Positions 43,372-54,595 of a stretch of DNA of 64,000 nt are shown piece after piece. Numbering within the stretch: position 1 is the stretch's first letter; every line of letters starts with the position of its first letter. Source of the DNA: Marinobacter salinexigens (lineage in GTDB: Bacteria; Pseudomonadota; Gammaproteobacteria; Pseudomonadales; Oleiphilaceae); NCBI RefSeq assembly GCF_008370345.1, contig NZ_VTUU01000013.1:1-64000 (forward strand). The letters are read 5' to 3'. The position numbers and the translations under genes are program-made. The notes beneath the pieces are model-generated. The model did not search any database. It was given only the letters and a program-made list of their open reading frames with translations, and was not told the DNA's origin.

Positions 43372-45924
43372 ATGCAAAAGGCTACTGAATTCCGTCTTGA
43401 GGCTCGCCCGCGTCTTCCTGAAGCCCTTGAACGGCTTGATGAACTTGCCAACGACCTGTTCTATAGCTGGGATAACGGGGTAAGAAGCCTGTTTGCTCGT
43501 ATTGACCTTCCACTCTGGCAAAAGGTGGAACACAACCCGAAACTGTTTTTGCGGCGGGTAGCGCAGGCATCTCTTGAAGAAGCGGCAGAAGATCGCGCCT
43601 TTCTCGGCGAATACCGGCGGGTTCTGAGTAGCTACGACGCCTATCTGGAAGCCTCTCCGGTTCCCGAAGTTTCAGATAAGCTGAATCCTGATGAAGCCCT
43701 TGTGGCCTATTTCTGCGCCGAATTCGGCTTCCACGAGAGTTTCCCTATCTATTCCGGGGGCCTGGGTATCCTTGCCGGAGATCACTGTAAGGCGGCCAGC
43801 GATTTGGGATTGCCTTTTGTGGCGGTTGGTCTTCTGTATCAGCAGGGTTACTTCATACAGACCATTGATCCTCAGGGCCATCAGATTGCCCGCTACCACT
43901 CCCATTCCAGTGATGAGCTCCCAATTTCTCCTGTGATGGTTTCGGGCGAATGGCTCAAAGTCACGGTTCCCTTCCCCGGCCGCACAGTCACCGCATGCGT
44001 ATGGGAAGCACGAGTTGGTCACATCAGGCTTTACCTCCTCGATACCCATACCAGGGAAAACTCAGCGGAGGACCAGGAGTTGACCCTTCAATTATACGGA
44101 GGTGATGAATCGACCCGGATCGGGCAGGAAATGTTGCTGGGCATTGGTGGTACCCGCGTGATTCAGGCATTAGGGCTCAAGCCAACGGTATGGCATATCA
44201 ATGAAGGGCACGCAGCCTTCCAGATACTCGAACGTTGCAGGGTCAAAATGTTGGAAGGGTTGGAGTTCGAGGCCGCGCTGGAAGCCGTTGCAGGAGCAAC
44301 GCTGTTTACAACCCATACGCCTGTTCCGGCCGGTCATGACATCTTCTCTAAAGGCCTCATGCAACACGCCATGGGCGATTACCTGAACGAAGCCGGACTG
44401 AACTTTGACAAAGTCTTTGATCTGGGTGGCAAAAACGGTGGGGAAAGTTTCAATATGACCAGCCTGGGCCTGCGCGGCTCACGTTTCCATAATGGCGTCA
44501 GTCGTATCCACGGTGGCGTTGCCTCTGAAATGGAGGGGGCTATCTGGCCTCAGGTCCCGCCCGCGGAGAATCCGATTGGGTACATTACCAATGGCGTCCA
44601 TGTGCCCACGTTTCTGGCACCAGAATGGGCAAGCCTTTTCGATATTCAGGCTCCTTCTTGGAAAAGCGAACTGCGCAGTCCCGGATTCTGGGAATTTGTC
44701 GACAACATCCCGGATTATCATTACTGGAGCGTCCACAAGGCCCTCAAACAGCAAATGGCCGAGTTTGTCGTTGACCGCCTGGGGCGTCAGCATAGACGCA
44801 ATGGTACCGGGCACTCGGTAACTGAACGAATGACCCGGCAACTGGTATCACCAGAAAAAGATACGCTGGTGATCGGGTTCGCCCGCCGCTTTGCCACCTA
44901 TAAACGCGCTACACTCATTTTCTCAGACCTGCAGCGCCTTGAATCTATCCTCACCCATCCTGACCAGCCCGTGGTCCTGGTGTTTGCGGGTAAAGCCCAT
45001 CCAAAGGACAAGCCCGGCCAGCACCTGATCAAAGTCATTCACGACCTGTCGATGAATCCTGCCTTCATGGGCCACATCGTTCTGCTTGAAGATTATGATC
45101 AGGCCATGGCCCGCCGTTTGCTGAGCGGAGTCGACGTATGGCTGAACACCCCGGAATATCCCAAGGAAGCCAGCGGTACTTCCGGCGAAAAGGCCGCGCT
45201 GAACGGAGCACTTAACCTGAGTGTACTGGACGGCTGGTGGGGAGAAGGCTACGACGGTTCCAATGGCTGGGCCATCACGCCAAGAGATACCCAGCTTGAC
45301 CACGAATTCAGGAACGAAGAAGAAGCCCGGGACCTCCTGGATCTTCTGGAATTCGAAATCGTGCCGCTCTATTACGACCGGGCAGCGCTGGGCTATTCCA
45401 GCGGATGGGTTAAGCGTTCCAAAAACTCCATGAAAACCATCACGCCCAGATTCAACAGTCAGCGAATGGTGATGGACTACGTGGATCAGTATTACTGCAC
45501 TGCCTCAGCGCAGGGGCAGAAGCTCTCGGTAAATCAGGGAGCGTTGGCGATTGAGCTGGCAGCCTGGAAGCAGCGGGTACACCAGGCCTGGCCAGGAGTT
45601 TCCTTTAACATAAGCGGAACCGTGGTGAGCCAGTGCTCCCACGATGAAACTGTCGAAATTCGTGTGGAGGCCGCTCTGAATGGGTTGACGGCGATGGATG
45701 TGCGCGTCGAATGCCTGGTTGCACCCAAATGCACCGGCACCCACGAATCACCGGGCCCAGGGCTGGTGTTGCTCGAGTATGAATCAGAGTCGGACGGGAA
45801 AACGGTCTATTCTGCCCGGGTATCGCCACCCTATCCCGGTCTTCAGTCACTGAAACTTCGGATGTACCCCTACCATGACGCCCTCACCCACCCTCTGGAA
45901 ATGGGCGCCATGCTCTGGGTTTGA
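43372..45924 (+). CDS. glgP: Alpha-glucan phosphorylase, GT35, copy 2
   Basis: The 850-aa enzyme is related to the copy at 31581 but distinct. It has the DUF3417-type N-domain (LFYSWDNGVRSLF), YFCAEFGFHESFPIYSGGLGILAGD and PLP site EASGTSGEK, whose lysine is also residue 607. The Met to Glu change before the lysine separates it from copy 1. Start at 43372 follows AGGAGGCAATC. It is the last gene of the glgBA operon. Confidence 0.87.
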   Translation: MQKATEFRLEARPRLPEALERLDELANDLFYSWDNGVRSLFARIDLPLWQKVEHNPKLFLRRVAQASLEEAAEDRAFLGEYRRVLSSYDAYLEASPVPEVSDKLNPDEALVAYFCAEFGFHESFPIYSGGLGILAGDHCKAASDLGLPFVAVGLLYQQGYFIQTIDPQGHQIARYHSHSSDELPISPVMVSGEWLKVTVPFPGRTVTACVWEARVGHIRLYLLDTHTRENSAEDQELTLQLYGGDESTRIGQEMLLGIGGTRVIQALGLKPTVWHINEGHAAFQILERCRVKMLEGLEFEAALEAVAGATLFTTHTPVPAGHDIFSKGLMQHAMGDYLNEAGLNFDKVFDLGGKNGGESFNMTSLGLRGSRFHNGVSRIHGGVASEMEGAIWPQVPPAENPIGYITNGVHVPTFLAPEWASLFDIQAPSWKSELRSPGFWEFVDNIPDYHYWSVHKALKQQMAEFVVDRLGRQHRRNGTGHSVTERMTRQLVSPEKDTLVIGFARRFATYKRATLIFSDLQRLESILTHPDQPVVLVFAGKAHPKDKPGQHLIKVIHDLSMNPAFMGHIVLLEDYDQAMARRLLSGVDVWLNTPEYPKEASGTSGEKAALNGALNLSVLDGWWGEGYDGSNGWAITPRDTQLDHEFRNEEEARDLLDLLEFEIVPLYYDRAALGYSSGWVKRSKNSMKTITPRFNSQRMVMDYVDQYYCTASAQGQKLSVNQGALAIELAAWKQRVHQAWPGVSFNISGTVVSQCSHDETVEIRVEAALNGLTAMDVRVECLVAPKCTGTHESPGPGLVLLEYESESDGKTVYSARVSPPYPGLQSLKLRMYPYHDALTHPLEMGAMLWV

Positions 45925-45931
45925 TGCCAGA

Positions 45932-46591
45932 TTAAAGGGCGTGTCGGCGGATGAAGCGACCGATATCGACCACTTCCTCCAGGCAAACGCTGTGTTCCAT
46001 GGGGTAGGTCTGATAGCTGGGATCAAATCCCATGGACTTCAGTGTTTCAACACTCTGCACCCCCAGCGATTCCTGCACCACGGGATCGAATGTGCCATGG
46101 TATATGTTGATGGGAATGCCGGCATTAACGGTATTGGGTTCAACGGTTTTTGCGGTAGCGAAGTACGTCGACAGGGCAATCAGGCCTGCCAGTCGCTTAG
46201 GGTATGTGAGGGCTAATTCGTAGGCAACAGCCCCACCCTGGGAAAAGCCTGCAATGATGATGTTTTCTGACGGGATACCCCGCTCTATTTCCTGGTCGAC
46301 AAGCCTGGCCACCGCATCCGCAGATTGCCTGAGTTGCCCGGTATCAACCACACGGTCAATATCCATCGCTTTGATGTCGTACCATGCTGGCATCACCATG
46401 CCACCATTGATAGTGACCGGGAGATTGGGCGCGTGAGGGAAAATGAAGCGCACCGCAGCATCGTCCGGTAGGCCCAGTTCGGGTACCACAGGCTCAAAAT
46501 CATGTCCGCTCGCTCCCAGGCCGTGAAGCCAGATGACGGCTGCGGTTGGGTTAGAAGCGGTTTCTATTTCGATGTACTGCAAATCCTGCAC
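45932..46591 (-). CDS. Carboxylesterase/phospholipase, alpha/beta hydrolase
   Basis: The 219-aa cytosolic serine esterase has WLHGLGASGHDF (oxyanion), nucleophile Ser in GFSQGGAVAYELAL, Asp in TFDPVV and His in MEHSV. It is of the EstB/carboxylesterase 2 family with activity on short esters. It follows the acyltransferase gene by 12 bp on the same strand. Confidence 0.88.
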   Translation of the reverse strand: MQDLQYIEIETASNPTAAVIWLHGLGASGHDFEPVVPELGLPDDAAVRFIFPHAPNLPVTINGGMVMPAWYDIKAMDIDRVVDTGQLRQSADAVARLVDQEIERGIPSENIIIAGFSQGGAVAYELALTYPKRLAGLIALSTYFATAKTVEPNTVNAGIPINIYHGTFDPVVQESLGVQSVETLKSMGFDPSYQTYPMEHSVCLEEVVDIGRFIRRHAL

Positions 46592-46603
46592 GTGGGTACC
46601 TCA

Positions 46604-47851
46604 TCAAGCTCGTTTAGGGGCTACGGGAGTTTTCTGCTCGGCTGATTCCCCATTGGCTTCCAAAGCCGTCACAACCGGGTTGGCATACATGTCCAGCAGA
46701 TAGGGGCGAATGGCCGGGTCACAGGCCTCAAGCCGGCGCTCAAGTTCAGCCTCAGCCGCTTCTATTTCCGCCGCAGACCAGGTTTCCGCCGTCACAACGG
46801 AATCACTGACGCTGTCCGGCGTGTCATGGGCTTCCGGGTGGATGCCTCTCATCTGGTAAGCTACGAGGTTCGAGGCGTGCAAATGATAATTGGCGTGCAT
46901 CTCCCGATCGATACGATCTGCCATGTCTTTGGCGTTCGCTGGCGCGTCGGTGATCGGTGCACCAAAGTGCACGTGCACATGGCCCTTGAAGCCTGTCAGA
47001 CCACGCATGATCTGCTCGGTGTCCTCACCCTCAGCCTTGGTGTAGGAACCCGCTCTTGCCCGGGTTTCCAGCTCCCTGGCTTTGTCGGCATCACACGGGT
47101 CGTATTCATAGGCGATGGACACGGGCACGACATGCAGGCGGTTCATGGCTTCAGCAAAGCTGAGTCCGCTCTTCTTGAGGCTCATGTAAAACATCTTGAT
47201 GATGGCCGGGTCGGTAAAATCCAGGCCGTCTTTCGCACGCCCTTCCCGCTGTGCAATCCAGATGCTGTGATTGGTCTCGATACTGTGGTTTATGAAGCCG
47301 GAGAGCGTCAGATAGGCATCACGCATTTCCCTCGGGCTGGTCATGTTCCTGCGAACAACGAAGCTTTTGTTGAGACGCATCATCTCAGCAAACACACGGT
47401 TGGCCAGCAGATTGTCTCCAATGGCAATACGAGTGGTATTAAATCCGTTATGAAACAGCAGATGGTTAACCACCATCGGATCAAAAACAATATCCCGATG
47501 GTTGGAGATAAACAGGTGGGCACTTTTCTTGTCGAGATTCTCAAGGCCGCTGGTCGTCACACGGGTCGTGGTATCCTCGACCAGATCCGTGACGTATCCC
47601 GATAGACGGGCCTGGAGATCATCAATCCGGGTGTAGTGGCCGAAATGGCTGATTAGCCATCGACGTACAAACATACGCAGAACGCCCGGAGCCCAACGAG
47701 CGACCGTTGGCGACTTGAAGCGGCCAACCATATCCAGAAATTCCTGGTCATTGACCAGACGGTGAATAGCGGGGCCGGTTTCTTCGTCCGAATACGGACG
47801 GATGGCATCAAATTCCTGCATGTAAGCCCTGTTGTTATCGAAAGCTGGCAC
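46604..47851 (-). CDS. Acyltransferase of the glycerol-phosphate type
   Basis: The 415-aa protein carries the PlsC/PlsB-like motif ISNHRDIVFDP followed by GDNLLANRVFAEMMRLNKSFVVRRN and WIAQREGRAKDGLD. It likely acylates lysophosphatidate or a related lipid in the membrane. The catalytic block reads H-x5-D rather than the usual H-x4-D. C-terminal extension of about 90 residues is charged. Operon with the esterase. Confidence 0.8.
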   Translation of the reverse strand: MPAFDNNRAYMQEFDAIRPYSDEETGPAIHRLVNDQEFLDMVGRFKSPTVARWAPGVLRMFVRRWLISHFGHYTRIDDLQARLSGYVTDLVEDTTTRVTTSGLENLDKKSAHLFISNHRDIVFDPMVVNHLLFHNGFNTTRIAIGDNLLANRVFAEMMRLNKSFVVRRNMTSPREMRDAYLTLSGFINHSIETNHSIWIAQREGRAKDGLDFTDPAIIKMFYMSLKKSGLSFAEAMNRLHVVPVSIAYEYDPCDADKARELETRARAGSYTKAEGEDTEQIMRGLTGFKGHVHVHFGAPITDAPANAKDMADRIDREMHANYHLHASNLVAYQMRGIHPEAHDTPDSVSDSVVTAETWSAAEIEAAEAELERRLEACDPAIRPYLLDMYANPVVTALEANGESAEQKTPVAPKRA

Positions 47852-48034
47852 TGGCTGCCAGGGAGCAGTTGTTCAAAGGCGCGTTATTGTAGCGTTTCTC
47901 TCTTTTGATTGCCTCATTCAAACGTCTGTAACCGCATGACCAGCACTTAATCTGATATTATCTGCCACCTCAATTCAGGCAGTTTCCGTATCCCTGCACC
48001 AAACCCGGCTTTGGCCGGACAATCGGGTCACTTT

Positions 48035-49900
48035 ATGTTTTTTGATCAGGATTTCGAACAACTCTCTACCGAACGCCCCACCGGACAACAGAAAGATCCG
48101 GAACAGGTGCTTCATGAGGTGTTTGGATACGAGACATTCCGTCCTCTTCAGGGCGATATCATCCGTGAAGTCGTTGAAGGCCGCGATGCCCTGGTGTTGA
48201 TGCCCACCGGTGGCGGTAAATCTTTGTGTTACCAGGTGCCGGCACTGGTTCGCCCTGGCACCGCTATTGTCGTTTCCCCTCTGATCGCACTGATGCAGGA
48301 TCAGGTCGCGGCCTTGCGCGAACTGGGTGTGAGGGCCGCCTATCTCAATTCAACCATGGATTTCGAGCAAGCTCGAGCAACCGAATATGCCCTCACTACC
48401 GGCGAACTCGATCTGCTGTATTGTGCCCCCGAGCGCCTGATCCAGCCACGAACCATTGATCTTCTTCACCGGGTATCCATTTCGCTGTTTGCCATTGATG
48501 AAGCCCATTGTGTTTCACAGTGGGGCCATGATTTCCGATCCGACTATCTCCAACTGAGCATGCTCGCCGGGCAATTCCCGGGCATTCCCCGAATTGCACT
48601 GACGGCGACAGCAGACGAGCGCACCCGTAAAGAGATCGCAGAACGCCTGTCCCTGACCGGTGCCCGCCACTTCGTCAGTGGCTTTGATCGACCGAACATA
48701 CAGTACCGGATTTCACCAAAGACAAACGCTAACAAGCAGTTACTGTCCTTTATTAATGGAGAACATGAAGGAGACTGCGGCATTGTCTACTGCCTTTCCA
48801 GAAACAAGGTTGAGGCCACTGCTCGCATGCTTGCAGATAAAGGCTATAACGCACTGCCCTATCATGCGGGCTTATCAGCAGAAGACCGGGCGAATCACCA
48901 GGAGCGATTTCTACGGGAAGACGGAATTATCATCGTGGCAACCATTGCCTTCGGAATGGGTATCGATAAGCCAGACGTGCGTTTTGTAGCGCACCTTGAT
49001 TTGCCGAAAAGTCTCGAAGCTTATTATCAGGAAACCGGCCGGGCGGGTCGTGACGGCAAGGCGTCCACCGCGTGGATGGTTTATGGCTTGCAGGACGTTA
49101 TTAAACTGCGGCAAATGCTTGAAGCGTCTCAGGGAACCGATCACTTCAAGCGTATTGAGCGGCAGAAGCTGGACGCCATGCTCGGGCTATGTGAAGTCAC
49201 CGGTTGTCGCCGCCAGGTGTTATTGAACTACTTCGGAGACCAGCTCGAAGAACCCTGTGGTAACTGTGACACCTGCCAGACGCCGCCAGAAACCTGGGAT
49301 GGCACGCTGGCGGTTCAGAAAGCTCTTTCGTGTGTGTACCGTACCGGCCAGCGCTTCGGAGTCACATACCTGATTGATGTCTTGAGAGGTTCTGAAAATG
49401 AACGGATTATTCAGTCTGGTCACAATCAGGTTTCTACCTACGGCATTGGTACCGAGCTATCCACCAATGAGTGGAAATCCGTGTTTCGCCAACTGGTGGC
49501 TAATGGCTATCTTCGTGCCGACCCTGAGGGCTACGGCGCTCTGCAGCTCACCGAGAAGTGCCGCCCGCTACTCAAAGGGGCAGAGTCGATCCAGTTGAGG
49601 AAAGATCCGGTGGTAAAATCGGAATCACGGGGAAGCAAAGGTCGAAAGCCTTCAGGTTCAGAAATTCGGGATCAGATTACCGATCAGGCTGGCTGGGAAG
49701 CCTTGCGGGCGTGCAGGAAAGCGCTGGCGGAGCAACAGGGTGTTCCTCCCTATGTGATATTCCATGATGCAACTTTGTTTGACATGCTCGAACGCCGCCC
49801 GGCAACGCTGGAAGAATTGTCTGAAGTGAACGGTGTCGGTGCGGCCAAGCTGGAAAAGTACGGTGAGGTATTTCTTGAAACGCTCGCCAGCCTGAACTAG
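48035..49900 (+). CDS. recQ: ATP-dependent DNA helicase RecQ
   Basis: The 621-aa superfamily 2 helicase has Walker [18 protein letters not shown] in [17 protein letters not shown], motif [11 protein letters not shown], the RecQ zinc-binding cysteines ([18 protein letters not shown]), a winged helix and a C-terminal HRDC domain (about residues 545-620). It acts in recombination repair. The ATG at 48035 has a weak ribosome site; a TTG at 48011 is an alternative. Confidence 0.93.
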   Translation: MFFDQDFEQLSTERPTGQQKDPEQVLHEVFGYETFRPLQGDIIREVVEGRDALVLMPTGGGKSLCYQVPALVRPGTAIVVSPLIALMQDQVAALRELGVRAAYLNSTMDFEQARATEYALTTGELDLLYCAPERLIQPRTIDLLHRVSISLFAIDEAHCVSQWGHDFRSDYLQLSMLAGQFPGIPRIALTATADERTRKEIAERLSLTGARHFVSGFDRPNIQYRISPKTNANKQLLSFINGEHEGDCGIVYCLSRNKVEATARMLADKGYNALPYHAGLSAEDRANHQERFLREDGIIIVATIAFGMGIDKPDVRFVAHLDLPKSLEAYYQETGRAGRDGKASTAWMVYGLQDVIKLRQMLEASQGTDHFKRIERQKLDAMLGLCEVTGCRRQVLLNYFGDQLEEPCGNCDTCQTPPETWDGTLAVQKALSCVYRTGQRFGVTYLIDVLRGSENERIIQSGHNQVSTYGIGTELSTNEWKSVFRQLVANGYLRADPEGYGALQLTEKCRPLLKGAESIQLRKDPVVKSESRGSKGRKPSGSEIRDQITDQAGWEALRACRKALAEQQGVPPYVIFHDATLFDMLERRPATLEELSEVNGVGAAKLEKYGEVFLETLASLN

Positions 49901-50023
49901 GCGGTGAAATTTTTAACACTATTTTTGAATGTTTTAGCGTTTTTATTGAAGATTCTGTTCTAAAGTTAGGGATAAAGCAGCACCGTTCCGCTAGGGGAAT
50001 AGGCCCTGATAGAAAGGATTCTG

Positions 50024-50968
50024 ATGTTGGAACAGCCCACCACGGTCCAGACAAACAACAATATAAAACGCTTCCACATTAATAAAGCGCTAACAGTTTT
50101 GCTTTGTGCCTGCATTTTGGCCAGCCCTTCCCTACGTGCGAATACCGTTCCGTCGAAAGACTACATCCTCTGGTATCGAAACTACGATAGCCCCGCCATC
50201 CGGGCGCTGGTAGAACTTTCTCTCAGGAAAACGCCTGAATATGGCGACTTCCGCCTCCTGCGCAGCGAAGAACTTAGCCAGGGGCGAGTGCTCCGTGAAC
50301 TCAGTACGAATCGCTCCAGCTTGGTAGACATCGCCAATGTGGCTACCACCGCCGAGCGGGAGACGTTTCTCACCCCGATTCCAATCCCCATCGATGGTGG
50401 CCTGCTCGGTTTTCGGGTTTGCCTGGTGATGCCGAAGAACCTCCCAATGTTCAGCAACATCAAAAATCTCGATGATCTGTCGAACTCCAATATTCGCATC
50501 GGCCAAGGGTCACACTGGCCGGATACGCCGGTGCTTCAGGCGAATGGGGTCAAGGTAATCACCCATACCCGCTTCGAGATCCTGTTTGGAATGATACGAA
50601 AAGGGCGGTTTGAATGTTTCGCCCGCGGGGTCAGTGAAGTGCTTTACGACATGGAGAAGGAGAAAGATCCTGACCTCGTGATTGAACCAAACCTGCTGAT
50701 TGCTTACCCCATGCCTTCTTATTTGTTTGTCGCACCGGGCGACCATGAAACCGCTCATCGCTTACAGCTTGGAATGGAAAGAGCCATTATTGACGGCAGC
50801 TTTGCAGAATTCCTCAAGAAGTATTACGGCCGGGCGGTTGAACTTCTTAGCCTCCACCAGCGAAGTGTTATCGTGCTGGACAACCCCTATCTGACCGAAG
50901 ACTCCTGGAATATCAGCCGAATGGCGCTGGAAAACCTCCAGCGCCGCCTCGACATCCTTTCCCGTTAG
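50024..50968 (+). CDS. Periplasmic solute-binding-like protein
   Basis: The 314-aa protein has a signal peptide with long n-region (residues about 1-39, ending SLRA). The body resembles SBP family 3 or 12 proteins (LVEIANVATTAERETFLTPIPIPID-type region). No transporter genes are nearby; it converges with an MCP, so it may feed a chemoreceptor, which is inference. AT-rich phased T-tracts lie upstream at 49910-49944. Confidence 0.65.
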   Translation: MLEQPTTVQTNNNIKRFHINKALTVLLCACILASPSLRANTVPSKDYILWYRNYDSPAIRALVELSLRKTPEYGDFRLLRSEELSQGRVLRELSTNRSSLVDIANVATTAERETFLTPIPIPIDGGLLGFRVCLVMPKNLPMFSNIKNLDDLSNSNIRIGQGSHWPDTPVLQANGVKVITHTRFEILFGMIRKGRFECFARGVSEVLYDMEKEKDPDLVIEPNLLIAYPMPSYLFVAPGDHETAHRLQLGMERAIIDGSFAEFLKKYYGRAVELLSLHQRSVIVLDNPYLTEDSWNISRMALENLQRRLDILSR

Positions 50969-50988
50969 ACGGAGTTTCGCCCCAGGAC

Positions 50989-52875
50989 CTAAACCCGGAA
51001 TCGAGAGGCGTTCCGATTCAGGCCATCTCCGATTCGCTCAATATGGCCGCTGTACACATCATTTTCGCTTGCAGCGGCAGCCGCCTCCTGGCCTTGATCC
51101 GAGATACGGGTAATTGATGAATTGAGCTCTTCGGTCACAGACGTCTGCTCCTCCGATGCCGTTGCAATCTGGGAGGTCATCTGGCTGATGGACGTGATGG
51201 CCTCTGCGATCCGGTTAAGAGCCTCCATGGCATCCTGTGCTTTTTCCATGCTCACGTTGGAAACAGCGGTTGAAGCTTTCATCACATCCACTGCGTCGTT
51301 CGCGCCCTTTTGCAGCCGTTCGATCATATTATTGATTTCCTCGGTGCTGGCCTGAGTTCGCTGGGCCAGATTGCGAACCTCATCGGCGACCACCGCAAAA
51401 CCACGCCCTGCCTCACCTGCCCGTGCCGCTTCAATGGCGGCGTTCAGAGCCAGAAGATTGGTTTGTTCCGCTATACCCTGAATCACTTCAAGTACTGTGG
51501 TAATTGAGGAAACATCTTTGCCGAGCGTGTCGATCACATTGGCCGCAGCCGTCACCTCAGTGGCCAGCTTCTGAACGGCATCCCGCGAGGCTGCAACGGT
51601 TTCAAGGGAGGCCCGGCTGTCATGATCCGCTGTATTTGCAGCGTCAGCAGTCTGCTGGGCGTTCTGAGCGATTTCCCCTGCCGCTGCAGACATTTCATTG
51701 ATTGCAGTGGCAACCATATCCACTTCGTGTTGCTGGCCTTCCACGCTATGCCGGCTTTTACTGGACGTGTCACGTAACGCGGCTACGTTTTCACCCAGCT
51801 CCTTACTGCCGTGCTGAACATCGCGGACCACGGTCTGAATGTTCTCCACAAAGCGGTTAAAACTCTCGGCTAACTGGCCAAACTCATCTCTGGAACTATG
51901 ATCCAGGCGCTGGGTAAGGTCCGCGTCACCGCTCCCAATAGCCGCCATAGCCGTGTTCAGTCGACGGACGGGAGCCATCAGAGCCTTGATTCCAATGTGC
52001 AGAATGACCAGCGATACCAGCAGCCCGATCGCAGCCATGATCAGCCCCGCCATCCGGGCGTTCTGAACGGGCGCGCTTATTTTGTCCTCGTTGACGAAGG
52101 TAGCAAGGTACCATTTAACCCCCCGCGCTTCGCTGATCTCATGGAAGCTGGCACTCCACGAAGCTCCGTCGAGTTCGTAGTTGTGTTCAGACCCATCGAG
52201 CATCGGATCTGAGCCGATCAGGGATTTGATGGGCTTGCCAATGAACTCCTGGTCCGGATGAAACAGAATGGTTCCATCGTCACCAATCAATGCTGCATAT
52301 CCGGTATCGGCCAGTGTGATGGTTTTCAGGATCTGATCGATGGCACCCAGGCCGATATCGGCACCTGCTACGCCTTCATATGCACCACGCTTGACCGGGG
52401 CCATGGTCGAAATGATAGTGTCTCCCGTGCTGGCATCGTGATACGGATCGGTGAACGATGCTTGCCCGGTACTCTCAGCTTTTTGATACCAGGGACGTGT
52501 TCTGGGGTCGTAGTCTGATGGAAGCGTGTCGTTATCAGCCTGGGTCTTCATGAGCATGTAGCCATCGCTGGTGCCGACATACACATCACGAAAACCGCCA
52601 CCGGCTGTCATGGCCTGCAATAATGTTCTGGCCTGCACATCGTCTTCAGCTGACTCAAGGCCTTTGGCGGCAGATTCCGTCATCGCCAGCCGGGTATTGA
52701 GCCACTCTGCAATGCTGGACGTGCTCTGCGCGACCGTATCGTCAATCAAGGCTTCAACGTAAGTGGACGTCGTATTCTTCAGCCGAACATCTCCAGAGAA
52801 AGTGAACGCCGCCATCACCAGCAGCAGCAAAATACCAAATGCGATCAGAAGTTTTTGCCCAAAGCTCAGCTGCAC
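50989..52875 (-). CDS. Methyl-accepting chemotaxis protein with dCache sensor
   Basis: The 628-aa protein has a first membrane helix (about residues 8-28), a periplasmic double-Cache sensor (to about 270; [30 protein letters not shown]), a second helix (about 275-300), HAMP and a cytoplasmic signalling domain with hairpin tip [20 protein letters not shown]. It senses small ligands such as amino or organic acids. The start is taken as GTG 52875, with GAGGA 7 nt before it; a TTG at 52893 precedes it. Confidence 0.9.
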   Translation of the reverse strand: MQLSFGQKLLIAFGILLLLVMAAFTFSGDVRLKNTTSTYVEALIDDTVAQSTSSIAEWLNTRLAMTESAAKGLESAEDDVQARTLLQAMTAGGGFRDVYVGTSDGYMLMKTQADNDTLPSDYDPRTRPWYQKAESTGQASFTDPYHDASTGDTIISTMAPVKRGAYEGVAGADIGLGAIDQILKTITLADTGYAALIGDDGTILFHPDQEFIGKPIKSLIGSDPMLDGSEHNYELDGASWSASFHEISEARGVKWYLATFVNEDKISAPVQNARMAGLIMAAIGLLVSLVILHIGIKALMAPVRRLNTAMAAIGSGDADLTQRLDHSSRDEFGQLAESFNRFVENIQTVVRDVQHGSKELGENVAALRDTSSKSRHSVEGQQHEVDMVATAINEMSAAAGEIAQNAQQTADAANTADHDSRASLETVAASRDAVQKLATEVTAAANVIDTLGKDVSSITTVLEVIQGIAEQTNLLALNAAIEAARAGEAGRGFAVVADEVRNLAQRTQASTEEINNMIERLQKGANDAVDVMKASTAVSNVSMEKAQDAMEALNRIAEAITSISQMTSQIATASEEQTSVTEELNSSITRISDQGQEAAAAASENDVYSGHIERIGDGLNRNASRFRV

Positions 52876-53018
52876 AGTTTTATCCTCAACCAATGGGAAT
52901 CGTTCGAAACTACAATAGGTTTCGGCCCGTGGTACGTAGACTTTAATTTCTTCTGATAAACTTAGGCCAAAATCCCCATGTTTGTTTATCTACATTTACC
53001 TTCAGGGAGCCCAGCTTA

Positions 53019-54539
53019 ATGGCCCACGAGGAGCTGCACCTTAATCTCCGTAACCTGACGCTCGAAGACTATCCCCAGCTTCAGGAACTGATGGACCGCA
53101 TCTACGACGATATCGGCGGAGCATGGCCGGAAGAGACGATCAAGGCACTGGTTGAGCAGTTCCCTGACGGTCAGATCTGCATAGAAGACAGCGGGCAGCT
53201 GGTCGCTGTCGCGCTGACGGTGTGCGTGAAATACGAGCGCTTCAGCAACCCACACACCTATGACGACCTGATCCTTCGGAACGAGAAGATCTGGCACAAC
53301 GCCAACGGGGATTCGCTCTACGGACTTGATGTTTTTATTCACCCGGAATACCGGGGCTACCGGCTTGGACGACGGCTGTACGAAGCCCGAAAGGAGCTTT
53401 GCCGTTCGATGAACCTTCGGGCCATTCTGGCCGGTGGCCGGATACCCAGTTACTACAAGTATTCAGACCAGTGCACGCCGGAAGAGTACATCCAGCGGGT
53501 GGACAGAAAGGAAATCTACGACCCGATTCTGACTTTCCAGCTTTCCAACGATTTCCAGGTGACCCGCCTGATGCACAAATACCTGCCGGAGGATGAAAAA
53601 TCCCTCGGGTATGCGACGTTGCTGGAATGGCGAAACATTCTCTACACCCCACCGTCACTGGTTCTGAACGTCAAGAAAACTCAGGTGCGACTCGGTGCCG
53701 TACAATGGCAGATGCGGGAGTTCAGTTCGGTTGAGGAAGTGCTGAAGCAGGTGGAATACTTTGTCGATGCGCTATCCGACTACAAAAGTGACTTTGCCCT
53801 CTTCCCTGAATTTTTCAACGCACCGCTGATGGGGCTGACAGATCAGGTGGACCAGACTCGGGCTATCCGCTTCCTGGCCGGGTTTACTGAACAGTTCCGC
53901 AACGAAATGTCGGAAATGGCGGTGAGTTACAACATCAATATCATTACCGGATCGATGCCCCTGATAGAAAATGACCGGGTATACAACGTGTCCTACCTGT
54001 GCCATCGGGATGGCCGTGTGGACGAGCAGCGTAAAATCCACATCACCCCTCATGAGCGTCGGGATTGGGTTATTGAAGGCGGGCACGATTTCCAGGTTTT
54101 CGATACCGATGCCGGGCGCGTCGCGATACTGATCTGTTACGATATCGAATTCCCTGAGCTGGGCCGCATTGCGGCCAGTCAGGACGTGGACATCATTATG
54201 GTCCCCTTCTGGACGGATACCAAAAACGGCTATCTGCGGGTAAGGCATTGTGCTCAGGCAAGAGCCATCGAGAACGAGTGTTATGTGGTGATCACGGGAA
54301 GCGTCGGTAACCTTCCGAAGGTTGAAAACCTGGACGTGCAGTATGCCCAGTCATCCGTTTTTTCACCGTCCGACTTTGCGTTCCCCCATGATGCAGTGAT
54401 GGCTGAAACCACACCGAATACTGAAATGATCATGTTCTCAGACATGGATCTTGAGAAGCTGAAACTGGTCAGAAACGAGGGTTCTGTTACAAACCTGAAA
54501 GACCGGCGTGTTGATATGTATGATGTGAGAAAAAACTGA
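53019..54539 (+). CDS. GNAT acetyltransferase / carbon-nitrogen hydrolase fusion
   Basis: The 506-aa bifunctional protein has an N-terminal GNAT domain (about residues 8-185, YGLDVFIHPEYRGYRLGRRLYEARK) and a C-terminal nitrilase-superfamily domain (about 225-500) with FPEFFN (Glu), RKIHITPHERRDW (Lys) and nucleophile Cys in AILICYDIEFPE. The arrangement is a known fusion family; it probably hydrolyses an amide and acetylates a related molecule. It is distinct from NitC. Confidence 0.88.
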   Translation: MAHEELHLNLRNLTLEDYPQLQELMDRIYDDIGGAWPEETIKALVEQFPDGQICIEDSGQLVAVALTVCVKYERFSNPHTYDDLILRNEKIWHNANGDSLYGLDVFIHPEYRGYRLGRRLYEARKELCRSMNLRAILAGGRIPSYYKYSDQCTPEEYIQRVDRKEIYDPILTFQLSNDFQVTRLMHKYLPEDEKSLGYATLLEWRNILYTPPSLVLNVKKTQVRLGAVQWQMREFSSVEEVLKQVEYFVDALSDYKSDFALFPEFFNAPLMGLTDQVDQTRAIRFLAGFTEQFRNEMSEMAVSYNINIITGSMPLIENDRVYNVSYLCHRDGRVDEQRKIHITPHERRDWVIEGGHDFQVFDTDAGRVAILICYDIEFPELGRIAASQDVDIIMVPFWTDTKNGYLRVRHCAQARAIENECYVVITGSVGNLPKVENLDVQYAQSSVFSPSDFAFPHDAVMAETTPNTEMIMFSDMDLEKLKLVRNEGSVTNLKDRRVDMYDVRKN

Positions 54540-54562
54540 TTGGCCTCAACTGAAGGGCCAAT
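54539..54562 (+). terminator. Weak hairpin downstream of the GNAT/hydrolase gene
   Basis: ATTGGCC and GGCCAAT pair across 10 nt, overlapping the stop codon, but no U tract follows, so terminator function is uncertain. Confidence 0.3.
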
Positions 54563-54595
54563 ACATTGATAAATCTCATGAGAGAAGCGGTGTAG

